Shown in pieces: positions 10,901-22,900 of a stretch of DNA of 64,000 bases (positions are counted from its first letter, which is position 1; the number at the start of each line of letters is the position of its first letter). Position numbers and translations under genes: made by a program. This DNA comes from Cydia pomonella (Eukaryota > Arthropoda > Insecta > Lepidoptera > Tortricidae): positions 6,758,001 to 6,822,000 of the forward strand of contig NC_084729.1 in NCBI RefSeq assembly GCF_033807575.1, written 5' to 3'. Below the pieces are notes generated by a model. That model was not told the DNA's origin. It did not search any database and saw only the letters and a program-made list of their open reading frames with translations.

Positions 10901-13900
10901 TCGTCGGCGAGGGAAGTGATCTGGTCCAGTTTGTATACTCACTTGGAACACGTGTCTGTAGAGCGCCGCGAAAGCGTTCCTTGACGCGCTGCCTCTCGGC
11001 CGTGAGCGCGTGGTGGTCGCGCTGCGTGCGCACCTGCGGTCGCGCACCGTGCGCACCTCGTCGGCGAGGGAAGTGATCTGGTCCAGTTTGTATACTCACT
11101 TGGAACACGTGTCTGTAGAGCGCCGCGAAGCGTTCCTTGACGCGCTGCCTCTCGGCCGTGAGCGCGTGGTGGTCGCGCTGCGTGCGCACCTTGCGGTCGC
11201 GCACCGTGCGCACCTCGTCGGCGAGGGAAGTGATCTGGTCCAGTTTGTATACTCACTTGGAACACGTGTCTGTAGAGCGCCGCGAAGCGTTCCTTGACGC
11301 GCTGCCTCTCGGCCGTGAGCGCGTGGTGGTCGCGCTGCGTGCGCACCTTGCGGTCGCGCACCGTGCGCACCTCGTCGGCGAGGGAAGTGATCTGGTCCAG
11401 TTTGTATACTCACTTGGAACACGTGTCTGTAGAGCGCCGCGAAGCGTTCCTTGACGCGCTGCCTCTCGGCCGTGAGCGCGTGGTGGTCGCGCTGCGTGCG
11501 CACCTTGCGGTCGCGCACCGTGCGCACCTCGTCGGCGAGGGAAGTGATCTGGTCCAGTTTGTATACTCACTTGGAACACGTGTCTGTAGAGCGCCGCGAA
11601 GCGTTCCTTGACGCGCTGCCTCTCGGCCGTGAGCGCGTGGTGGTCGCGCTGCGTGCGCACCTTGCGGTCGCGCACCGTGCGCACCTCGTCGGCGAGGGAA
11701 GTGATCTGGTCCAGTTTGTATACTCACTTGGAACACGTGTCTGTAGAGCGCCGCGAAGCGTTCCTTGACGCGCTGCCTCTCGGCCGTGAGCGCGTGGTGG
11801 TCGCGCTGCGTGCGCACCTTGCGGTCGCGCACCGTGCGCACCTCGTCGGCGAGGGAAGTGATCTGGTCCAGTTTGTATACTCACTTGGAACACGTGTCTG
11901 TAGAGCGCCGCGAAGCGTTCCTTGACGCGCTGCCTCTCGGCCGTGAGCGCGTGGTGGTCGCGCTGCGTGCGCACCTTGCGGTCGCGCACCGTGCGCACCT
12001 CGTCGGCGAGGGAAGTGATCTGGTCCAGTTTGTATACTCACTTGGAACACGTGTCTGTAGAGCGCCGCGAAGCGTTCCTTGACGCGCTGCCTCTCGGCCG
12101 TGAGCGCGTGGTGGTCGCGCTGCGTGCGCACCTTGCGGTCGCGCACCGTGCGCACCTCGTCGGCGAGGGAAGTGATCTGGTCCAGTTTGCGCTTACGGCA
12201 GTTTTGGGCTGCGACCTGCAGACAGAACAATTAAGTCACTTGCATAACTCTAAATTAAAAACACAGACGATAATCTAACCAGTAAAACTTTATCTAAGAA
12301 CAATTTCGACAGAAAAAATATGATAAAATAAATGGAAAAGTTTAAACTTTCTAAAAGCCATTTAAATATTAAAAGAAATAATTATTCTTCTTGAATGAAC
12401 CTTAAATTAATTTCAGGAACATAAGATATAACGACCTATTTTCATTTGAGTTCACAATTAACATGAAATACCGACACTAAGGCCCTACGCGCGTAGAACG
12501 AAAGCGCTACGAGCACGAACAACTTCAAACAAGTCCGGACACGAAGCGTCGTCGTAGCGTAGCGTAAAAAACAAAACTTCTAACATAATCAAACAATAAA
12601 AAATCTTCTTGCTAAAGACATATGACGCCAGCGACGCCATGATTTCAAATAATGAGATTTCACTTATTAAACGATTACGCTGACGCGACGCTTGGTGCCC
12701 AGAACTCTACGCGTCTCGTACTCGCAACGTTTTTACGATACGCTTACGCTCCGTGAGGGCCTAAGTGAATTGTGTCACAGTTTCCAACTTGCGACACGTC
12801 ATTATGTGAAAACATGTTTATTTACCATGATCAATGAAAATTTTAAAATTATATTGTTATTGCCTCTGCGAAGAATGATTTTTATATATGTGATTGACAC
12901 AATAAAAAACTAGGTATATAGGTTTAATTTTTTTTATTTCAAAATTTGCAAAACAGTTTTTTTTTTTAAAGCGAAACCTATAAACCTAGAATACATTATG
13001 CTGAAGTGATCGACATCACCATCAAAGTGAAGATTTAGTTAGTGGAAACCATCTTCTCCCGAAATGGAATTTCATAGAAAAAATACCGTTATTTCGTTAT
13101 TCGAAAAGCTCCCTCTTAAGTCGCGTTTTGATAACCGTTCGTTGAGGATGGTCACATTTTGAGTTTTTTAAAATCTTTATTAAAAAAAAAGGGTTTTTTC
13201 ACAATTGAAAATGTCACCCTTATTGTGACATAGCAAAACTTTCTATCTACGCTTAATACCTAGGTTAACAATTTCATATATTTTCATCGCCTTTTTTGAT
13301 TGCGGGAAGGCTAAAAACTTTACCTATGTCATATAAATTACAATTGGATTTTTGCATGAAATATATCTTCTCGGCCTCATTTCGGAAACATTCCACCAAG
13401 ATATGGAACACATCTTCTTTTACTCACATTTTGAGTTGCATCGAAATTGTGCTTACCTTATTCTTGCCTCTCCGCCGGATGTCGCGTATGAGCGACAGCT
13501 GCGCTTCGCTTAAATCGTGCTTCGACAAGCGCTCGTTGAACTCGTCCATCGGCAGGTTGATGATGTCGTGCACCTCCATGGGGATGCCTGCAGACGTTGG
13601 TTTACGTTACAAACTAACTCTGATGCTGCGCGTCGATTCGGTTAACTCTTCGTATGTCTATACTCTGTATCTTTAGGTATTTAAATAAAAGTAAACAAAA
13701 TCTACCCTCAAGGGTAGCCAGTTTATACTACGTCGGTGGCAAACAAGCATACGGCCTGCCTGATGGTAAGCAGTCTCCGTAGCCTATGTACACTTGCAAC
13801 TCCAGAGGAGTTACATGCATGGAGTTGAGGCTACGTACACACTAAGCGGCTAGCCGCGTGCGGACAGCCGCATGACGGTTAAGAATGTATGAAACCGCAA

Positions 13901-16900
13901 CCATAAATACTGAACGCACTAAGCGGTCCGCCGCAACCGCACGCGGCTGGCCGCATAGTGCGTATGGGGCCTGAGGGTAGATGAAAATATTACATGATCA
14001 AAGTCAGGTCGTTCAGTGACAGATCCAGGCGGTTTCGTATTTGGTTAACCAATAAATGTTATAAATAACCGAAAATGTGCAAATTATGTGTGTTACTTTT
14101 ATTTAAATACCTAAAGATACAGAGTATAAGACTGATGACATATCAGTGAAGTGAGTTAAGGATCAAAGTCAAATGGCGTTCTAATGGCTTTAGTCATGTG
14201 TCGAAAGATGGCAGTAAATTTACTGTGGTTATAACATTTTCTTCAACAATTCTCATTTATTTTAAATTCTCTTTGGTATAAGCGGAGTCATAATCAAGGG
14301 TTCTGTTTAGATGGGTGTGAAGTGTACCGTATCGTAAGATTTGTAGCTGGTCCCGAGCGACTAATCCTTTGTCTATTGTTAAGAAAAACCGCACGTGCTA
14401 TAAAAAATGGTTCGGTCACTTTAACCGGTTATTATGACAATTGAAATAAGATTCAAAATGGAAATGGAAAATAATTTGCGATTTCTTGTGTGATCCATCT
14501 AAGATTACTCAGTGCCGGCGAGTCGAACGCTACCGAACCAGTCTAAAATGTGGTCCTCGAGACGCGGAACAAAGGCGCGTTATCGGAGAGCGCACCTACA
14601 CTGTTTTTTTTTAGTGTTGGACTAGCCCGCGCTCAGGTGCCAATTAGAATTATACGACCCTTTTTTGCAGGTAGTGGCACGTGCGGTTTTACTTACAATA
14701 GACAAAGGATTAGCCGCTCGGGGCCAGCTGCAAATCGAACGACTACACATACCGAGCGCCTTGGCGCGCTTCTCGTCGCGCGACAGGTGGCCGGCCGCGC
14801 TGGAGCCGCCGTCCGACACGCTGCCGTCCGTCAGCCGCCGCACTGCCACACAGAAATCAGAAATTATTTATTTGCATCGATACAATATGGGGATTGGGGA
14901 GCTTGCATGAAAACGTGCAAATTTATAATCAGTAAAATTATAAAAAATAAACTTAAATTAATATAAAATGTCAGCCAGTTTGTAAGACTGCGCTTAAAGG
15001 CGTTTCCCTCTAGCAGCTTTAGTTCCTCCGGGAGATGATTATATACAATGATGCACATATTTAAAACGTTTTTCTTGTAAGTCATCTTCGACTTCGAGGG
15101 TGATATAAACGGTTCATAATGTTTACCCTGGTTCGCCTTTCAAGAACTTCGCCACGTGTTTTAAAGTACGAGTGATGTGATCTGACAAAATTACATATCT
15201 CTCTTAAATATAGACACGGTAAAGGAAAGATTTTTAGTTTTTTGAAAAGGGGCACGCAACTTTCATCCTGCCACGAATTACAAATGACCCTGACACATTT
15301 TTTTTGTATTTTAAAGACTGACAACTTCCACTGCGTTTCCCCACAATATCAACCCATAACCAAGGACAGATGACACGTATCCATGATAGGCGGTGTCAGT
15401 GTCTCTTGCAGTGTGCCTTTTGAGTGCAAATACAAAACGACCTAGTTTGTTGCAGATTTTCTCGATGTGCACATACATATTACATAAACATAGCCTATTT
15501 TTTTATTGACCTGAAATAATTAACGGGGTCATTATGAACAAGTTTTACTATTTTATTTTTCTACTCGTCGACTGTAATGGTTGTAATAACATTTCATGTA
15601 TCAAACTATAATTGTGTACTTTTCATGTATGGGTTCCCGACTTAACTATAATATTCATTTCGATACGCTGTAGTCAACTATAAAAACATTTTACCAATCA
15701 CGTGCCGCCGCGTTCCCGACAATAGTCGCACGTTTATGTATTTTTTCTACTTGTCGACTGTAATGGTTTAAATAACACTTCACATACCAAACTATAATTG
15801 TGTACTTTTCATATATAGGCTCCCGACTCAACTATAATATTCATTTCGATACGCTGTAGTCAACTGTAAAAAAAAATTACCAATCACGGGCGCGGGGCGG
15901 GAGTCGCGCATTTTTTGTCTACTGAGATACATACACGGTACTCGGCTGTCTATTCATTATTGTTTAAAATACTATCACTGATTTGAAATTTAAATGAGGA
16001 AAAAAAGCCCATTTTATAATTTTCCCATTCTACGCGCGAGCCTGGTATTGAGTGGACCTGTGTCAATTTATTTTAATATTTCCGGATAGACACTTAAAGT
16101 AAACTAAACCCTAATTACCCGTGAGTGTAGTCCAAAGTTCGTTGAAGTGCATAGTGTTGGTATGTGATAGCAGTGGATCGCGGAGGCCGTATCTTTATAC
16201 GGGTGTGAAAGAGACGACTACTGTTTCGTTGACATACTACGAAAGTGTTGGTTTTCACCTTCATTATTTAATAAAATAATATTTGTGTGAAACATATGGC
16301 GATGAATGAATTAAATGCTTCACATGCTTCACCTGCCGGCCTTGCTGATTCAACCCCAGATTTAACATCTTTGAGGGATGAATCGGCGTCGGTTTCGCAT
16401 AGAAAAAGGAAGCAACCGGACTGCGACTTGACGCAACAATTCCAAGATTTTCGTCATGAACTCAATGAATCTTTTAAGAACTACTTCGCCGATTTGCGGA
16501 AAGATCTATGCGGCATAAGAACAGAAATCAGTGATCTTAAATCAACAACTGAGCAACTTTTACGCGAACAAAGCGTGCTTAAGGCAGAAGTAAACGACAT
16601 CAAAACCTCCAATCATGCCACAACAAATAAAATAAACACATTGGAAAAGGATCTCTGCGAAGCGAAAAATACAATTACCTCATTATCGTCGGATCTACTT
16701 ATCAAGGAACAGCAATGTCGTATCAACAACCTTGAAATTTCAGGCATACCGTTCTCAAAGGGTGAAAATCTAGACGTAATAATACGTAGTATAGCTACCA
16801 AGGTTGGCCTCACTTTGACCCCGACTGATATAGATCATATTCATCGTGTGCAACGCTTTATGCCCAAAAACACCACAGCAAATGGGTTTACAATGCCCCC

Positions 16901-19900
16901 AAATGTAATAGTGAAATTCACCCAAAGACGACGTAAAAATGAAATTATTGCGGCGGTGCGCGCGCGGCGCGGCCTGACAACAACAGATTTGGGCATGGAC
17001 GGTGCATCGAAACCTGTTTTCGTTAACGATCACTTAGCTCCTCATAATAAATTGTTATACAAATCAGTTCGTGAACTCGGCAGGGAACGTAATTATAAAT
17101 ATATCTGGCTCAATGATTGTAAAATTTTCATGAGAAAAAACGACAACTCCAAATCAATCCATATATCGTCTGAAAATGATCTCAAAAAAATTGTATGACT
17201 ACTCTTCTGCGCGTTAATGATTGTCAGATTATTATCACACTTAATTATATATTACGCGTATGTTGAAAACTGGATTCGCAGTTATCTAATCGAAATAATC
17301 ATAATAATATATAAAACTTTGGGAATGTTTTGCATCTTATCGAGATTCGTGTTTAAATCTACCTATTTTGTAATAAATTATTGCACGCATGTCAGATTTA
17401 TAAGGAAATTGCTTAATGTAAACAACGATACAGTTATAATAATAATAGATCACACATATTTTATACTTTGCGCGGGAGTGAAACAAATAGGTATATTTAT
17501 TTTAGTGTATCAAAATTGCTTTAAGTCTTGATCATATTTCTATTTACTATCAAAACGTGAGGGGCTTGCGCACAAAGTCACATGACTTTCTATGTAACTT
17601 AATTAACAACGATTACGACATACTGTGTATTACTGAGACATGGCTTAATGACTCCTTTTACAGCTCTGAATACTTCGACAACCGCTACGTAGTGTTTAGG
17701 TGTGATCGTGATGCCGGGGCTAGTGGGTGCCGTCGGGGTGGCGGTGTGGCTGTTGCGGTGCGCCGCGAGCTATGCGCGTCTGAGCGAGCCGAGTGGCGTG
17801 CGCCGCCGCCGGCGGACGAGCTGTGGGTCAGTTTGCCGCTTGCGGCGGCCCCGCCGCGCGCCGGCTTCGACTCGCGCCACTCGCTCGCGCCTACGCATCT
17901 ACATATCGTATGCACGTACATTCCGCACGGTGAAAACTACGACCGGCAACTTAGCTCATTTTTATCTAGGGCTGAACATATACTATATACGCATCCTAAC
18001 GATTTATTTCTTATACTAGGTGATTTTAACATTTCGAACGCAATTTGGTTTCGTGATGAAGATAATGACTCAATTGACATAAACACTAACAATGATTACC
18101 ACAGCTCTCTATTAGGTGACTTTATGAGTTTATCCTTATTGTCTCAATATAACTTATCCTTCAATGCTTATGATAAACTATTAGACTTAGTGTTATGTAA
18201 TAAATTCTGTAATGTGTCGACATGCGAGTCACCTCTAGTTTCTGAGGATCCTCACCATAAAGCTCTGGATATAGACTTATCCTTGTGTTTGCCAACTTCG
18301 CTCATAAACAACAAAATCAGTAAAAAATTGTTTTTTAAAGCCGACTTTGAAGCTATACGTTCCAGCCTGTCGACCGTTGATTGGTTAAACGTTTTTTCGT
18401 CTATGTCACTGGTCGAAGACATGACTACCTATTTTTATAATACTCTCAACGAACTTATAGAGAAACATGTTCCGTGTAGACTTATATCAAATAATAGTAA
18501 TAAGCTCCCCCCCTGGTTCACAAAGTCCCTTGTTAAATTAAAAAAAGAAAAACAAAAAATGCATAAAAAATGGAAAATATACGGTAATAGAGAAGATTAT
18601 TTGACCTACGCCACTTTAAGAAAAAGATTTAAAAAAAATGGAACGTGATTGCTACACCAATTACATTAATTTTAGTGAAGAAAAAATAAATAAGCACCCT
18701 AAATACTTTTGGGCTTATGTCAAAAATAAAACGATGAACAATGACATGCCTGACAAAATGTGTTACAAAATAATTTTCTTACGGAGGGTATTGATATATG
18801 CAACGCTTTTAACCAATATTTTCATTCTGTATTTGTTGATAACAATTCAAATAATATGTTAGACTTTTCAAGTACATCGCAAACAACCGTAGATATAGAT
18901 TCCATTAATTTGCATACAGATATAATCCTCCGAGAGTTGCGAGGTGTCAATGTTCATAAAGGTGCTGGATCAGATGGAATACATCCACTTTTAGTCTCAA
19001 AATGTGCAGCTGAACTCGCTGAACCTGTTGCGTATATTTTCCGTTATTCTCTGAAGACAGGAATATTTCCATGCATATGGAAATCCTCTTTAATAACACC
19101 TATACCCAAAACAACAGAGGGTAAGGCACATATTGATCAGTATAGACCTATCTCTAAACTATGCGTCCTTGGCAAGATTTTTGAAAAGATTGTTACAAAT
19201 CAATTATTTTCTGCATTGAAACACCACATATCTGAACATCAACACGGTTTCTTTAAATGTAGGAGTGTCGAATCCAATATGTTGACCTTCACAGACTTTA
19301 TTCTTCAAGCCATGGACACAAACCAACAGGTGGATGTCGTGTACACCGACTTTTCAAAAGCATTCGATAAAATTAATCATGATCTGCTCATAAACAAGCT
19401 TTTGAGCGCCGGTGTGCACGGCAGCCTTCTGAGATGGATCGACTCATATATACGTAACCGTAATCAAGCCGTATGTGTTAAAGGGTACTGTTCTAATTAT
19501 CTTAGCGTGCCTTCTGGTATTCCTCAGGGATCCCACCTGGGGCCCCTATTATTTACAATTTATATCAATGATATCGGTAAAACACTTAATAATTCCAATC
19601 ACTTATTATATGCTGACGACACGAAGCTATTTAAAATAGTTACCTCAATCAAAGATTGTTGGGACTTGCAGGATGATCTTAGAACGTTGTCGTCATACTG
19701 TTTACAAAATCAATTATTTTTAAATGCTGATAAGTGCTCTGTCATCAGTTATACCCGCAAAAAAAAAACCAATAATATTTAATTATGACCTTTGTGGTAA
19801 TACACTGAAACGTGCTACTAATATTAGAGATTTAGGTATCATAATGGATGATAAGGTATCTTTTAATGCACATATAGATAAAATAGTTCTAAGAGCATTT

Positions 19901-22900
19901 CGAAATTTAGGCCTCATCAATCGACTCAGTAAACCCTTTCAATCCAATAAAACTTTGAAAATACTTTACTTTTCGTTTGTAAGATCCATATTAGACTTCG
20001 GTAGTGTTGTATGGAGCCCTTACTTTCAGTGCCATAAATCTAGAATAGAGAAAGTCCAAAAGAAATTTATTAAAATACTCAACTATCGCAATTTTCGTAT
20101 TAACTCAAGTTACCAGGAATCCCTACAACACTACCAACTTCTATCTCTAGAAAATAGACGCAAACTGACTGATACGACTACTTTATTCAAAATTATAAAT
20201 AATTTTATCGATTCTCCTACTTTGCTATCTAAAATAAGGCTTTCGTGTAGTAATCGTCCAGCTCGCTCCTCACGTAAAAAATATCTATTTTCACCCCCCC
20301 ACTTGAAGAAAAAATACACAAAAAATTGTTTTCTCTCCCGTGCGCCTGAAATGTATAATAATCAATTTTTGCATATAAACCCTTTTAATGTATCCACTTT
20401 AACTTTTAAAAACGAAATACGTAATTGCTTATTGAAATCCCCGATAATTTGAACATTGAATATTGTAAAACCTAAATGATATACATATATATGTGTGTGT
20501 GTGTTGTATCAGAAGGATAAAGATTGTAAGAAATCATTTAATATTTCCTATTTACTGTCATTTAATTACACTGTTAACCGGATTACTTCGGCAACTTAAC
20601 TGACAGCGGAAGGCTTCCAATATAAATATATTATATACATATATGTATATAAAGAAATGCTGTAAACCTGTCTGTTGTGTTGCACGATCAATCTATTTAC
20701 CACTCAGTATCAACTCCTATGTTTCCACAATATAACTTGAAAAATGTTTCGGCACTGTTTGTCTTCTCCGTAGTCCATTTATTGTATCTTTTCATGTAAT
20801 GACTGTTTGTTGCCATAATAAAAAAAAAATAAAAAAAAAAAAAAAATAGCTTATATAGACTAAAATAATAAGTATATGCACATTATAAACTTAAAAATGT
20901 AACCTGTAGGCTGTTCCATACATTTTGGCTCGTTAGATGTTTATATTTTATATGAGAGAGTCAATTTTTTTTCGCGATTTCGATTTTGGTCCCATAGTAA
21001 AAATTGCCCAGTATGACCTATGTATTCACCCCGTGAATTATTACAGGTCATTAAACAAATCATCCTGTATATAATTAAATAAATACTGGAAGTAAGAAGG
21101 AAGGTTGTGGCACCATCGCTCGAAACGATCTATTAGTTGGCGCCACTTTTTGATATTTTACAAATTTAACACATATCAGTGAAAACATAAGGATCAAATT
21201 CAAATGGCGTGCTAAAACTTTTAATCATGTGTCAAAAGATGGCAGTAAATTTACTGTGGCTACAAAGTTTTCTTTGACAGTCCACCTCTATTTCAAATTC
21301 CCTTCGGTGTTAGTAGCCTGTGGAAAGTGTAGCCCGCGATAAAAGCTGGTACTTAAAATGATTTTTTTGCCTAAAACTTATTTTATGTAGGTACGTATAG
21401 TTCGCGTAATCCACAATGTCGCGCAGATTTTTCAAATCGAACCTACATGACAACATGAGTCAGTCGAGGATGTCACCGTTTATAATGACGTCAGTTTGTG
21501 TTGTGTGAATGAATGAATGATTGAAATGTGAATGGACGGTTACCTCGCTTGTCGCGGAGCGCGGGCCGCTCGGGCGCGAGGCCGGGCGCGGAGTAGGTGT
21601 GGTTGTGGCGCACGCGCTCGGGCGTCGCGTACGCGTACCGTGCGGGGCCCGACGCGAGGCCGTTCTGTTCAATCAAACACAACATACTTATGTCATTTAT
21701 ATGAAAAAAAAGCATTACATACTTTGTTAACGTCGATGAATCGGGTAGGCATTTTTTGGACTAAGATCCAAATGAAGGCAACTATAGTCGTTCAAACAAC
21801 TTTGTCAGTAGAAAAAGGCGCATAATACAAATATTCTAAACCTACATTTTTTTAATTTGCCGCTTTTTTTACGGAGAGAAATAGTTAGGCGGAGTTTATG
21901 TGGTGTGTTACCTGTAGCAAGGCGTGGCTGGAGTGCGCGCTGTTGAGGTCGAGGGCGGGCGCCACGCTCGGCGCGGGCGCGGGCGCGGGCGCGGCGTGCG
22001 GCGGCGCGTGCGCGTGCGCGTGCGCCAGCTGCCGCGCGCCGAACTCCACTGACAAACAATAATACTAGATTGTTAACCAAGGGATGAAATGCACTGATTT
22101 CAGTCGAGGTACTTTGGCGCCCGAACGCAATGATGATCACCCGAATTAAAAACTCTACTTTTCATTTCTAATACGAAGAAAGTAAAATGCATGTGCTTTT
22201 AAAAAATCATGACTAAGTATTAATTATTTACGATTCAAGTGCAGAAAATAGGAAATTTGAAACGAGTGGTGATAAATTAAATCGACACGAGTTGCGAATT
22301 ACCTATTCGCACATGTATCGTACAACGTTTTACAGTACATATGGCCCTTTAAATGTTCGACATAGTAACGTAATATGCTAATTTTCGCACTAGTGCGGTA
22401 AAGTAGCACCATATGTACCGTAGAATTTAGGTAAAAATATTATTTATGAAATGGAAAGTTAATAAAAAAATCCATTTCATACGAAATTTCTATGGCTTAT
22501 AGTACAAAAAAAAAACAAAAAAAACGTACTTTAAAAGTAAAATACTGTATTGCAGAAACCCATCACTTTTTGCACACTTTACAGACCAACAATGACCCTC
22601 ATTCCGAGTATGAGAACTAAAAAAGTAACATCAATAAGCTATTCCACAATTTTTTTTTCAAAATTTTCATAAATGTTCATGTAGCTTAGATAGACAACTA
22701 GTCTTTTTATTTCATGAAAATAACATCGGTTAAAACCAAAAAAAAAATGGTTTGAAATTTGAATGATATATTTTCGCGCTAAAAGGCCAAAAATTCTTGT
22801 AACCTTATGACGTCATAATAGTAGCACAGTAAAAAAGAAACATCAAATGTGAAGTGCAAATTGAACACTACTGAAAAAACCGGACAAGTGCAAGCCGAAC

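Larger units (their letters stand above)
15558..20848 (+). mobile_element. near-complete non-LTR retrotransposon (jockey/CR1-group LINE), antisense to cnc
   Basis: Order: two tandem about 186-bp 5' monomers, ORF1 (coiled coil plus RNA-binding-like domain), ORF2 (APE-type endonuclease and reverse transcriptase), 3' UTR and an A-rich tail at 20819-20847. It lies in the cnc intron between 21543 and 14843, in opposite orientation. The 5' boundary is approximate and no target-site duplication was established. Clade assignment beyond the jockey/CR1 supergroup would need a tree. Confidence 0.88.

Noticed and set aside
9959..12189. Interpreting the regular 157-bp repeats as a CRISPR array or centromeric satellite
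   Set aside because: There is no repeat/spacer alternation, the organism is an animal, and the unit is clearly exon sequence plus a splice donor.
9920..12278. Many overlapping plus- and minus-strand open reading frames of 92-168 codons
   Set aside because: They are all readings of the 157-bp tandem array in different frames. Only the first unit, joined to the basic region at 12215-12190, is genuine coding sequence.
17685..18019. Extra open frames over the GC-rich part of the LINE ORF2
   Set aside because: Shadow frames of the endonuclease; no independent motif.
21460..22140. Open frames in other frames over the GC-rich cnc exons 10 and 11
   Set aside because: They arise because GC-rich Ala/Pro/Arg coding DNA lacks stops in every frame. 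The phase-matched minus-strand reading is the supported one.
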